Shown here: piece after piece, positions 1 to 7,680 of the stretch
How positions within the stretch are numbered: the first letter of the stretch is position 1
How the letters are laid out: each line of letters begins with the position of its first letter
Assembly (NCBI GenBank): GCA_964477345.1
Contig: CAYZDL010000021.1
Location: 1 to 20,547 of the forward strand
Source: JAJZEO01 sp964477345
GTDB taxonomy: Bacteria > Chlamydiota > Chlamydiia > Chlamydiales > 2-12-FULL-49-11
Reading direction: 5' to 3'
Length of the DNA stretch: 20,547 nt
The notes under the pieces: model-generated
Databases searched by the model: none
What the model saw: the letters and a program-made list of their open reading frames with translations, nothing else
What the model was told of the DNA's origin: nothing
Translations under genes and position numbers: made by a program

Positions 1-806
1 GCTCTAAAGAAGTTTTTGAAGAGTATAAAGATGATCTTACTAGTGAACAAAAGTCAGAAATTGTTTCAAGATTTGATGATGCAATCAAAGCAGATGAAGA
101 AGCTGATATGATGAAAATTGATACAATATCAATTAAAGAAATTGAAGATCTTATGCTGGCCCGCCTATTGAAAGAGGGACATTCGAGAAATATGGCTGAG
201 GAAGCCTCCCGAATTGGAATTCTTCAGGAAGATCCATATTGGCTTTGGGTCCGAGATGGGGTGATTTTTCCTACAGGGGCTAGAGGGACCTACAACAGGA
301 TCATTTGGAAAAGAGAGATTACCGATGAGGTACCTCGGGTAGCAATTTTACCTGTCTTACCGAATGGAAAAATTGTCCTCAATCTCAATTATCGACATGC
401 ACTTAGAAAGTGGGTGTTAGAGATTCCCCGAGGTTATAAGAGGTTCCATGAATCGAACGAAGATGCAGTCAAGAGGCAGTTGAAAGAAGAGACTGGCTAC
501 ACGATTGCGAGCCTTTCTCAATTGGGGAGTGTCTCCCCTGATTCAGGATCTTTGAGTGCAAGCATGCCTATCTACTATGCGCTTCTTGGTTCAAGAGCTC
601 TTTCAAATCAAGATTACACAGAAGCGATCTTGCGCTTAGAAGAATTTTCCCTTGAAGATCTGAAAAAGATTTATGCGGAAGGGAGTATCATGTTAGAAAT
701 CAACAAAAAGATCGAGCCTGTTGCGGTCTGTGACGCCTATCTTGCTTATGCGATTCTCCAAGCAGAGAATAAAGGGATCTTCTCTCAGAGAAAATCTGGA
801 AATTAA
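1..806 (+). CDS. NUDIX hydrolase, ADP-ribose-pyrophosphatase-like (5' end outside window)
   Basis: This is probably a NUDIX pyrophosphohydrolase acting on ADP-ribose or a similar nucleoside diphosphate derivative in the cytosol. Counting from the ATG at 108 (232 residues), the Nudix box spans about residues 109-131: G109, E115, R123, E127, E128 and G130 match GX5EX7REUXEEXGU, but the Glu after the Arg is Gln124. Before it come typical ADPRase strands ending in EIPRG. The frame stays open upstream of 108 to the window edge (frame 3), and it translates to acidic, helical-looking sequence (SKEVFEEYKDD...). There is no strong Shine-Dalgarno before 108, so the true start is probably outside the window, although ATGATG at 108-113 is possible. 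The family assignment is solid. The substrate is inferred. Confidence 0.8.
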   Translation, partial: SKEVFEEYKDDLTSEQKSEIVSRFDDAIKADEEADMMKIDTISIKEIEDLMLARLLKEGHSRNMAEEASRIGILQEDPYWLWVRDGVIFPTGARGTYNRIIWKREITDEVPRVAILPVLPNGKIVLNLNYRHALRKWVLEIPRGYKRFHESNEDAVKRQLKEETGYTIASLSQLGSVSPDSGSLSASMPIYYALLGSRALSNQDYTEAILRLEEFSLEDLKKIYAEGSIMLEINKKIEPVAVCDAYLAYAILQAENKGIFSQRKSGN

Positions 807-814
807 AGACTCTA

Positions 815-843
815 TTGCACGATTTTTCTTTAGACTGTATCAT
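815..843 (+). promoter_or_regulatory. Candidate promoter for the intimin-like barrel gene
   Basis: TTGCAC (815-820) is followed by 17 bases and then TATCAT (838-843), a 5/6 match to the -10 consensus. It lies 24 bases before the chosen ATG. The -35 is weak (3/6), so this is tentative. Confidence 0.35.
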
Positions 844-866
844 CGCTACATATTTTGGGTAGTGAG

Positions 867-1790
867 ATGAATAGTAAAATAGTCTGTTGGTCACTTCTTT
901 TTTTTTCTGTGATCTTTTCTCTACAGGCTCGTCGAGTCCCTTATGATAGATGGATAAGTCCAGATGATCCCCAACCGAAAGATAGAGAAGTAGAACAAGA
1001 GACCGAGTTGGTCGATTTCCCTTCAGTTTGGGATTGGACACAATTCTTTGCGAGGATCAATGCCAATTACCAATACAATGGAACAAGAAGATTGGGAGAT
1101 CAATGGTGGTTTGAAATGGATCAACCGCTCTATGTTTCACCACATACTAGGAAACACACCCTCTTTTTCCAATCTCAAGCGATGTTTCAAGAGAGTCAGA
1201 AGACTTTTAATAACGGACTTTCCTACCGTTATCTTTTCTACAAGGACCGATACATTCTTGGAATCAATGGTTTTTATGATTATGCGTATCAAAATTCACT
1301 GCAACGTTGGAGTGTTGGGGGAGATTTTCATACCCAATGGCTTCTAATTTGGGGAAACTACTATGGAGGGGACTCTAAGTGGAAAAAAGTCAGTATTGAA
1401 GATGATACTACGACTTGGGAGCGAACACTTAGTGGGGGTGATATCACCGCATCAGCTCCATTCCCTTATCTGCCCTGGTTTAGATTGCAGGCTGGGTTTT
1501 ACATATGGGATTATGTAGAGGGGAAACCGGATGCTTTAGGGTATAAAATTTCCCTTAGGGCCAATATTTTAAAGCCTTTGTTTATCGAAGGGGGACGGAT
1601 GGCTGATCGGTACACTCAGGATAATTATGTATTGGTTTCACTCAGTTTTGGTTTTCCAAACTATATCCAGTTCACAATGGTCAATGACACTGTTTCTAGA
1701 GGGATTCTTCCCGCACGAACTTTAAAAAGGTTCATTCTTGATATCATCAATCGAAACAATACCATCCGTACCCAAACAAAAACGATTTAA
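867..1790 (+). CDS. Inverse-autotransporter (intimin/invasin-type) beta-barrel protein without passenger
   Basis: This is an outer-membrane barrel. I chose the ATG at 867 (307 aa) over the in-frame TTG at 855 because it starts directly with a signal peptide (MNSKIVCWSLLFFSVIFS, cleavage near the following QA-RR) and has GGGTAG upstream. The body shows alternating aromatic strands and motifs typical of the inverse-autotransporter beta domain: NNGLSYRYL, LGINGFYDY, RWSVGGDF, WGNYYGG-S-WK, ER-LSGGDI and PYLPW. The extreme C-terminus, LDIINRNNTIR, resembles the conserved end of the intimin barrel/linker. The protein stops where the Ig-like passenger normally begins, and there is no LysM. It could be an adhesin remnant, a stand-alone porin-like barrel, or one half of a split system. 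No passenger is encoded downstream. Confidence 0.72.
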   Translation: MNSKIVCWSLLFFSVIFSLQARRVPYDRWISPDDPQPKDREVEQETELVDFPSVWDWTQFFARINANYQYNGTRRLGDQWWFEMDQPLYVSPHTRKHTLFFQSQAMFQESQKTFNNGLSYRYLFYKDRYILGINGFYDYAYQNSLQRWSVGGDFHTQWLLIWGNYYGGDSKWKKVSIEDDTTTWERTLSGGDITASAPFPYLPWFRLQAGFYIWDYVEGKPDALGYKISLRANILKPLFIEGGRMADRYTQDNYVLVSLSFGFPNYIQFTMVNDTVSRGILPARTLKRFILDIINRNNTIRTQTKTI

Positions 1791-1968
1791 TCTTACTCGT
1801 CATCATCGCAAAGAGAGCAACCGCAACATTCATCAAATCACTAGAAATAAGTGCCTCATGCCCCAATTTTTTCAACCCATTAGTCAAAACGTCCAAGGAA
1901 CGAAGATCTCCAATCCAGAGGCAATGAGGGTTAAATTCATAGAAAAATAGAGATTTCATAGTTCAGAG

Positions 1969-1999
1969 ACTATTTAAATAGTATTTATTTTAAATAGTA
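1969..1999. repeat. Palindrome plus direct repeat upstream of MFS gene (operator candidate)
   Basis: ACTATTTAAATAGT at 1969-1982 is a perfect 14-bp palindrome. Its right part, TTTAAATAGTA, recurs as a direct repeat at 1973-1983 and 1989-1999, 16 bp apart. It lies 32-62 bases before the transporter ATG. This could be an operator for a dimeric regulator, or simply AT-rich promoter DNA. Confidence 0.4.
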
Positions 2000-2030
2000 A
2001 ACTCGGGAGGAGAATGGTATACTACAGATC

Positions 2031-3272
2031 ATGTCAGCGAACGTTTCGTATATTCCTAGAACTAAAGGTTTTTTGTATTTTTCGACCATCCTGCATGAAC
2101 CATTAGTTTCCCTTTACCCTCTTCTAGCCTTCATTTTGACGAAGAGCATGGGGGCGGTAGCGTTTCAAATTATCCTTTTTACGATGTTAAAGCCTGTAGC
2201 TTCAATATTTTCTTTTTACTGGAGTGAGCTTGTATCCCAAAATCGGCATTCATTGAGAGCAAATCTTTTAGGCGCGGGCTTACTCGCAAGGCTCCCTTTC
2301 TTGTTTGCCATTTTTACGGGAAATGTATGGGCAATTATTTTAGGTTCGACCGTCTATATGCTTTTTGTAAGAGCCGCGATTCCTGCTTGGATGGAGATGA
2401 TTAAACTCAATCTTCCGAAGATGGTTCGGGAAAGGGTCTTTTCGGTAAGTTCAACATTGGGATATGCAGAAGGGGCGATCATTGCAATCGCACTTGGATC
2501 TCTTCTCGACAACGATATAATGGTTTGGCGTTATCTGTTTGCCGTAGCAATTGTATTGGGGATGATTGGGGTGATCATTCAAGTCTGTATGCCAATCCGA
2601 GAGGGTAAATCTACGAGCCACGTGAAAGAAAATCGGCCGCTTTCATTTAAAGAAGCGATTATACGACCCTGGGCGGATGGAATTCGCTTGATGAAGACAC
2701 GAAGCGATTTTCGGAGATTTCAATGGGCGTTCATGGTCGGAGGGTTTGGATTAATGATCATCCAACCAGTGTTACCGATATTTTTTGCCGAAACACTCCA
2801 AATTTCTTATCGCGACTTGATGATTGCCTATTCGATTTGTAAGGCATTAGGATTTGTTCTTACATCGGGACTTTGGGCAAAAGCGATGAGTCGAATCTCT
2901 ATCGGTGCCTTCACTGCATATGTACTCGTGGGATTTGCCATTTATCCCATTTTTGTGATCCTTGGGCAATTTTCTACTCAATGGATCTTTGTATCCTATT
3001 TTATTTACGGGATTGCCCAGGCGGGCAGTCATCTTATTTGGCACCTCTCAGGGCCTATTTTTGCCCATGAGGAGCAAAGTTCTCGCTTTTCAGGAGTCAA
3101 TATCATGATGGTCGGAGTAAGAGGTACATTAGGTCCTCCTCTGGGAGGTCTCTTGTCTTACTTGTTAGGGCCAGTCTCAGTGCTTGCCATCAGTTCGTTT
3201 TTATGCCTTTCAGGCACCCTCTCAATGATCTACAATGCTCCAAAGCGACTCAGAGATTACAGTCGGAGTTAA
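2031..3272 (+). CDS. MFS transporter, substrate unknown
   Basis: A 413-residue polytopic inner-membrane protein with about 12 hydrophobic segments in two blocks. They are separated by a charged central loop near residues 187-230 (REGKSTSHVKENRP...), the usual MFS arrangement and length. GPPLGGLLSYLLGP in the last helices is MFS-like. I cannot name the substrate. Start: the only good Shine-Dalgarno, GGAGG at 2006-2010, is 20 bases before the ATG at 2031. That is too far for normal use, and it instead faces an out-of-frame ATG at 2014. The 3' end overlaps the convergent exostosin-like gene by 23 bases. The family call is firm; specificity is unknown. Confidence 0.8.
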   Translation: MSANVSYIPRTKGFLYFSTILHEPLVSLYPLLAFILTKSMGAVAFQIILFTMLKPVASIFSFYWSELVSQNRHSLRANLLGAGLLARLPFLFAIFTGNVWAIILGSTVYMLFVRAAIPAWMEMIKLNLPKMVRERVFSVSSTLGYAEGAIIAIALGSLLDNDIMVWRYLFAVAIVLGMIGVIIQVCMPIREGKSTSHVKENRPLSFKEAIIRPWADGIRLMKTRSDFRRFQWAFMVGGFGLMIIQPVLPIFFAETLQISYRDLMIAYSICKALGFVLTSGLWAKAMSRISIGAFTAYVLVGFAIYPIFVILGQFSTQWIFVSYFIYGIAQAGSHLIWHLSGPIFAHEEQSSRFSGVNIMMVGVRGTLGPPLGGLLSYLLGPVSVLAISSFLCLSGTLSMIYNAPKRLRDYSRS

Positions 3273-4278
3273 TGTAGTTTTCCTGCACTAGGCGAATCTT
3301 GTTCATCCAATAACTGAGGAGTAACTTTTCTCTATAGGCGGGGTTTGTTAGGGCATCATGGTATTGATCGCGCCATTGTCTTAGGTTCTCTTCAGTAATT
3401 TCGTTCCATGATTTGACAATGACGACTGGAAGCCCCTCAAATAGGGGATTGAGAAAAGAGTCTTTGACAATTGGGATACATCCCAACGCAAGAGCCTCCC
3501 ATGTCCTGTGGCAATCAATTCCATTTCCAGGAGGGCTGATATCAAAGGCGCATTCTCCCTTTCTTTTCCAAAGTTCCAAACGAGAAATTCTATTTTCTAG
3601 ATGAGTAGCAAACCCCAGCAGCTTAATTTTCTCCCAGATCATTTTCCGATCTTCTCCAAATTCGAGATATCGGTGGTAGCTAGAATGCATCGAGTCGTTG
3701 AGAGCAAAATCACAAAACGCTTTCAATTCTCTTTTGCCTGTAGGCTTGAGCTCTTTTATAATCTTATTGAGTTGATCCATCTGTTCTTCGGGAGTCAAAG
3801 ATATACTCTCCCCAAATTTGTCTGGCCAATACATCGAGCTATGCAAATCGATTCCAATCGGGATTTGTGTCACCTTGGAATGGATTAATTTACAGTTTTG
3901 GAGGAAAAGATGGAGAATTTTTGGAGAATCAATCTCTTTTAGGATCGATTTTTTATTAGTATAATCATCAGGAAAGGTTGCATCCGATCCGCCAGCTATT
4001 AAGACTATGGGAAATTTAAGCTTCGGAACAACTCTCTTCATAAAGCGATGAAGGTAATCGGCGTTTATCCAAAGGATACTGCCCTCTTGGATCTCGTTTA
4101 AATAGTGATTCATATTAAAATCATAACGATCTTCTGCATACTCCATCCACTCTTCAAAATTGAGATCCAAAGGCTTTACATCAGCCGATTCGCAAAATCC
4201 CAAACTCCAGACATACAAAGGTGTATGAGCGGATAAGGAGCAACAAAAGAAAGCAAATAAGATAAATCGTGCAAACAT
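3250..4278 (-). CDS. Secreted/periplasmic exostosin-like glycosyltransferase
   Basis: A 342-residue protein with an N-terminal signal sequence (MFARFILFAFFCCSLSA). Residues about 245-293 carry the exostosin/GT47-like donor-binding signature: DISPPGNGIDCHRTWEAL, then GCIPIV, a short spacer, LPVVIV, and W-EIT-E-L. This block is typical of exostosin-domain proteins in eukaryotes, giant viruses and some intracellular bacteria. It starts 4 bases after the stop of the YbjN-like gene and has no clear Shine-Dalgarno, so it may be the last gene of the 6680-3250 unit and translationally coupled. A sugar transferase with a signal peptide is unusual for a bacterium, since nucleotide-sugar donors are cytosolic. 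Export to the host or an anchored location is possible. The domain call is good; the acceptor is unknown. Confidence 0.68.
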   Translation of the reverse strand: MFARFILFAFFCCSLSAHTPLYVWSLGFCESADVKPLDLNFEEWMEYAEDRYDFNMNHYLNEIQEGSILWINADYLHRFMKRVVPKLKFPIVLIAGGSDATFPDDYTNKKSILKEIDSPKILHLFLQNCKLIHSKVTQIPIGIDLHSSMYWPDKFGESISLTPEEQMDQLNKIIKELKPTGKRELKAFCDFALNDSMHSSYHRYLEFGEDRKMIWEKIKLLGFATHLENRISRLELWKRKGECAFDISPPGNGIDCHRTWEALALGCIPIVKDSFLNPLFEGLPVVIVKSWNEITEENLRQWRDQYHDALTNPAYREKLLLSYWMNKIRLVQENYINSDCNL

Positions 4279-4282
4279 GCGA

Positions 4283-4756
4283 CTAGTCTAATTGAGACTG
4301 ACTTAAAAATGAATCGATTCCATTAAAATTTTTGAGGGTCGGTGCGTAGAGATCAATCGCGTAGTGAATCAAGGAGATGATGACATCGAGCTGTGTGGGG
4401 TCAACCTCTTTTGTCGGGAAGGCATATTTGAAAACAAAAGCTCTATCAGCTTCAGAAAATCCAAATGCTCCGATGGGGATCACTTTGTTGAGAAGAGCCA
4501 CATATCTTGCAGCGTCGCTAAATAAAGATTTTTCGACTTGATGATCTAGTGCGATGAAAAAATGGACGAAATGGAGAGGAGAGCCTTGAACTAAAGAAGT
4601 TTCCGTCGGGATTTGTTCTGTTTTGATAAACACTTTGAGAATGATCTCACCCGTCAAGTTGATCCAAATTTCACCGAAGTTGAATGTTTCAGAGGGGGGC
4701 TCAAAATGGGCTTCATAACCTGAATCAACAAGATATTTCATCATTTTTTCAATCAT
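4283..4756 (-). CDS. YbjN / type III secretion chaperone-like protein
   Basis: A small acidic protein (157 aa from the chosen start). Residues about 82-113 (AARYVALLNKVIPIGAFGF, then an acidic turn and FVFKYAF) match the YbjN core pattern of a helix with N-x-x-(I/L)P-x-G-x-F followed by beta strands. This fold is shared with CesT/SycE-type type III chaperones. Start choice: the frame extends to an ATG at 4804 inside the upstream gene. The ATG at 4756 comes one base after the upstream TAA (TAAAATG), with AGGA 8 bases before it, so re-initiation at 4756 is more likely. Tight coupling to the 640-aa protein suggests that protein is its partner. The chaperone function is inferred from fold resemblance and gene order, not shown. 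Confidence 0.6.
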   Translation of the reverse strand: MIEKMMKYLVDSGYEAHFEPPSETFNFGEIWINLTGEIILKVFIKTEQIPTETSLVQGSPLHFVHFFIALDHQVEKSLFSDAARYVALLNKVIPIGAFGFSEADRAFVFKYAFPTKEVDPTQLDVIISLIHYAIDLYAPTLKNFNGIDSFLSQSQLD

Positions 4757-4757
4757 T

Positions 4758-6680
4758 TTAGATCCTAAAGTGGTGTTGTAGTAGTAGTTTTGGTTCTTCC
4801 TCAAGTCCTAAAGTCTGGGGTTCTTGGAGTTTTAAATAGTCTGCAATCGGGGTGATATCTCCCTTTCCAATCGGGAGGTTATTGACATCGATGGGTTTCT
4901 TTTCGATTTGCCATTGTTTTTTCTTGGCCCAGTGGGCGATAATGATGGCTGCTGAAACAGAAACAATGACTAAGACAGCGATCGATAACCCCCCTGTTGC
5001 TGCGGTGCCAAGGATTGTTGCGGTTAAGGCAATAGCTCCACCAATCGTCAGCAAAATCGAATTGAAAAGTTCAATGAAGCAATTTCTCAATTCGATTTTC
5101 AATTCCTCTTTCTCGTCGAACAGTTTTGTTTTTTCCATATCACAAAAAGCTTTTACCAAAGGGTCTGCCCCATACCGTTTTTCCAATTCTGCTAATTGAA
5201 CACCCCTCTTATCTAAGTCGCTCAATTTTTTTCGAACGTCATGGATTTGGATAGCCTTCTTCACAACGCCTGCCACCCCTAAAACTAACCCAATCGATCC
5301 TGAGGCAATCCCAATAAAATGCATTACATTAAGACCCGTACTTACAGCAGAATTATTCAAACATTCCGAAGCAAGTTTAAGAGAGTTTGCTGCGATACCC
5401 GAAAGCTGCAGCGGGGTAGAAATTACTTGATTGAATAAGGAAAATTTGATGGTAGAGATCTCTTTCTCTAGCTCATGCTGAGTGACAAAGGCTGTTTCTT
5501 TCAATTCAAGGCCCAAAACGATCATTCGATTGGCTTGTTTAAGTAAAACACCCCACTTTTCCAAATCTCCTTCGTCATCGATTTTTTCTTTCAGGACCTT
5601 TGAAGTATTGTCTCGGACGCTTACTCCTTCCCGATACATCAAGTCACCTAAAGATTGGATTTCTTTAGAATCTTCTAAATTTGCCATCAGCTTACGTCTT
5701 CGTGCACGATCACGAATCAATTTTATTCCATTTAACAAACTGACAGGAAGTGCAAATCCTAAGGCAATCGAGTGAGAAGCTGTCGAAAGACGGCTGGTCA
5801 AAGAGAGGTCGGAATCAGGTGCTTGAAGCTGGGCTAGAGAAAGAGAATCGTTCAGAAGAGAAACAGGAGTTGAATACCGGCTGCTCAGAATAATTTGTGA
5901 AATTTTTTCAATAAAGACGGGATCACCTTTGAGATTTTCCATCCCCTCTTCAAGACGCTTCATCAATATAGGAGAAGAGAGGGGAGGATAGGCGACATTT
6001 AGTTTAAATTCAGCATACCTTTCGGCTACCGTTCTCTTGTATTCGATAAATGCGGTGAGCAGCTCCTCTTTAGCCTCTAAAAGCTCCCCTTTTCGAATCA
6101 TAGCGGCGTATAGGTGATTGCCAGTCAGTCCTCGAGTTGATTCTAACGCATTACTAATTGCCGCAAGGCTCTTTTGCAGCAGTTGAGCCCTTTTAGAAAA
6201 TTGCCCCTCTTGAAAAAAAAGCTCCATCTTGTGCCGGTTACTATTATCAATGGGGAGCTGAATTTCCCGTTTTTCGCTCCAAAAGAGCTTAATCAATACC
6301 CGAGCATTAGCTAAAGCAAGCTTCCTTAGGAAAATCTTCTTTATCGAAGAAGAGTGGATTTTTAGATCTAATAGCTTATCCTCTGCGGCTTTACGTTCTA
6401 TTTCTTTCAGGGAAGAGCAAATCTCACATCCAGAAATGAATTGTTCAAATTCATTCAAGAGAGCTGAGATCTTTGATTCAAGCTCAATAAGATGCGTTTG
6501 ATTTTCTTGAGTATGATCCTCACCCTCTTTTTCCTGACTAAAGGTATCGAGAAGGACAATTTTGCGTTGGATATGATCATCGATCTGATCTCTAACTTCA
6601 TCGAGATCGGAAACCCGTTGAACCCTAAATCGTTGAGGGTTACCCCCTCTGTCAAACCTAATCGAATCGACCACACTCAC
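4758..6680 (-). CDS. Large coiled-coil protein with hydrophobic segments, effector/translocator-like
   Basis: No family recognised. The 640 residues start at GTG 6680; there is no in-frame ATG nearby and a GAGG overlaps the start. The N-terminal 250 residues are charged, helical and coiled-coil-like, with heptads around 60-120 and 160-250. Hydrophobic stretches follow at about 303-322, 450-475 and 541-583; the last is long enough for a TM hairpin and ends in HWAKKK. There is no signal peptide. The layout (soluble helices, internal hydrophobic hairpins, polar tail) is like type III translocators and chlamydial membrane-targeted effectors. The coupled downstream chaperone-like gene and the Inc-like genes just upstream support that reading. 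Function is inferred; it could also be an ordinary inner-membrane protein. Confidence 0.6.
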   Translation of the reverse strand: MSVVDSIRFDRGGNPQRFRVQRVSDLDEVRDQIDDHIQRKIVLLDTFSQEKEGEDHTQENQTHLIELESKISALLNEFEQFISGCEICSSLKEIERKAAEDKLLDLKIHSSSIKKIFLRKLALANARVLIKLFWSEKREIQLPIDNSNRHKMELFFQEGQFSKRAQLLQKSLAAISNALESTRGLTGNHLYAAMIRKGELLEAKEELLTAFIEYKRTVAERYAEFKLNVAYPPLSSPILMKRLEEGMENLKGDPVFIEKISQIILSSRYSTPVSLLNDSLSLAQLQAPDSDLSLTSRLSTASHSIALGFALPVSLLNGIKLIRDRARRRKLMANLEDSKEIQSLGDLMYREGVSVRDNTSKVLKEKIDDEGDLEKWGVLLKQANRMIVLGLELKETAFVTQHELEKEISTIKFSLFNQVISTPLQLSGIAANSLKLASECLNNSAVSTGLNVMHFIGIASGSIGLVLGVAGVVKKAIQIHDVRKKLSDLDKRGVQLAELEKRYGADPLVKAFCDMEKTKLFDEKEELKIELRNCFIELFNSILLTIGGAIALTATILGTAATGGLSIAVLVIVSVSAAIIIAHWAKKKQWQIEKKPIDVNNLPIGKGDITPIADYLKLQEPQTLGLEEEPKLLLQHHFRI

Positions 6681-6732
6681 CTCATAGGCTTACGAAAGCA
6701 AGGAGGGGAGTTTTATACAAGGGGTGAACTAT

Positions 6733-7055
6733 TTATTCGAGATGTTGCATTTGGATCGGTTTGCTTTTTGGGATCCACTCTCCCATCTGAGGAAGAGTGC
6801 AAGCAAGGTGAAGGGATAGGTACCCGAGGAAGACTCCGACTATAGGTGGGAGTCTCAAGGCTGATCTAACGGCATGCAAGGCAAATTTAGCCNNNNNNNN
6901 NNCCGTCTTTAGGACAAATAGTGGCAATTGCGCGATTATGCGCTTTTGCCAGCAGACTGCTACCATCCATCAAAGCTGGAGTAAATAAGGATGCCAAATC
7001 AGGTGAATCGAAATCGTTGCCTCCTGAGTTATGAAGTTCTAAATTTTCCATCATT
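6733..7055 (-). CDS. Inc-like paralog P5, interrupted by assembly gap
   Basis: Fifth member of the paralog array, visible only as its two ends. The 5' end reads MMENLELHNSGGNDFDS... from ATG ATG at 7055/7052, preceded by GGAG, and reaches AKAHNRAIATICPKD at the gap. AHNR is also in P3. After the N-run (6893-6902) comes ALHAVRSALRLPPIVGVFLG, the family's C-terminal signature, then a short hydrophilic tail ending at the TAA at 6733-6735. Alignment to P3 predicts about 100 missing residues, so the 10-base gap really stands for roughly 300 bases. The middle hydrophobic lobe is therefore unseen. It lies 17 bases after P4, in operon spacing. The gene is likely intact in the genome. Confidence 0.6.
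6893..6902. other. Assembly gap (10 N) inside P5
   Basis: Run of N. By comparison with P3 and P4, the missing sequence should be about 300 bases. Near-identical paralogs are a likely cause of the break. Confidence 0.95.
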
Positions 7056-7071
7056 TACTCCATTAAAATTT

Positions 7072-7680
7072 TTACTCGTCATCGATCTTTGCTTTGACGA
7101 TCGCAACTCCTACAACGCAAGCTCCAATCGCAATGGAAGCTAGATACCCGAGGAAGACCCCAACCACGGGTGGCAATCTTAAGACCGACTTTGCTGCATG
7201 TAGAATGCTCATTGCAACAGAAGCAATGGCTTTAATAGTCGCTTGTAAATTTTCTGTATCTTTTCCTTTACTCCAAGCAAAATCCCAAAGTCCTTTGGCT
7301 CCAACGAATAGAATTCCGATTAAAACAGATCCACATATTAATACCGATCCAATGAGATCTGTAAGTGCAGCAGCAGGACCACCGATCGTGAAATCAAAGA
7401 CTTTTCGCCCCACTGTAAATTCCTTATTTTTTAAATAACCGATAGGATCATTTGAAATACTATGTTCGTGTTTTGTAAATTCTGCTAAACGAGGAACCTG
7501 GTTTTCAAAAAAATCTTCTACTGGAGATTTAATGTCATGTAAAAAATTATGCGCTGCGAAGAAAAAAGATGTTAGGCGACTAAGATTTGAATCTTCGAAA
7601 TCGACTTTTGTGGGAACAAAAGTCGTAAAGTGGCTAACTTGACCGTGATCTGTTGACGAATTTATTGTTGTACTTTCCAT
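7072..7680 (-). CDS. Inc-like bilobed hydrophobic protein, paralog P4
   Basis: A 202-residue protein of the local family. The order is: polar Ser/Thr-rich N-terminus without a signal peptide (1-66); conserved block KHEHSISNDPIGYLK (70-84); bilobed hydrophobic region at about 97-132 (FTIGGPAAALTDLIGSVL...); polar loop 133-150; then SVLRLPPVVGVFLGYL and a second hydrophobic stretch (165-196). Absence of a signal peptide plus a paired hydrophobic region is the architecture of chlamydial Inc proteins, which are type III substrates in the inclusion membrane. That role is inferred here. The start at 7680 is supported by GGAG 11 bases upstream, in a leader identical to that of P3. It sits in the P2-P5 operon, 46 bases after P3. 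Confidence 0.68.
   Translation of the reverse strand: MESTTINSSTDHGQVSHFTTFVPTKVDFEDSNLSRLTSFFFAAHNFLHDIKSPVEDFFENQVPRLAEFTKHEHSISNDPIGYLKNKEFTVGRKVFDFTIGGPAAALTDLIGSVLICGSVLIGILFVGAKGLWDFAWSKGKDTENLQATIKAIASVAMSILHAAKSVLRLPPVVGVFLGYLASIAIGACVVGVAIVKAKIDDE

Noticed and set aside
1738..1950. 70-codon plus-strand frame after the barrel gene
   Set aside because: Overlaps the barrel end in another frame, is rich in Asn/Gln/Arg without any domain-like pattern, and does not continue the barrel as a passenger.
4852..6676. Several plus- and minus-strand frames inside the 640-aa gene
   Set aside because: Low-complexity shadows of the long frame. None has a ribosome site or recognisable motif.
6836..6966. 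N-terminal residues MVAVCWQKRIIA... as the start of P5
   Set aside because: This is the wrong frame after the gap. The adjacent frame gives the family-like start MENLELHNS... with a ribosome site, matching P3 at AHNR.
7094..7438. 114-codon plus-strand frame opposite P4
   Set aside because: Antisense shadow. P4 is supported by paralogs on the other strand.
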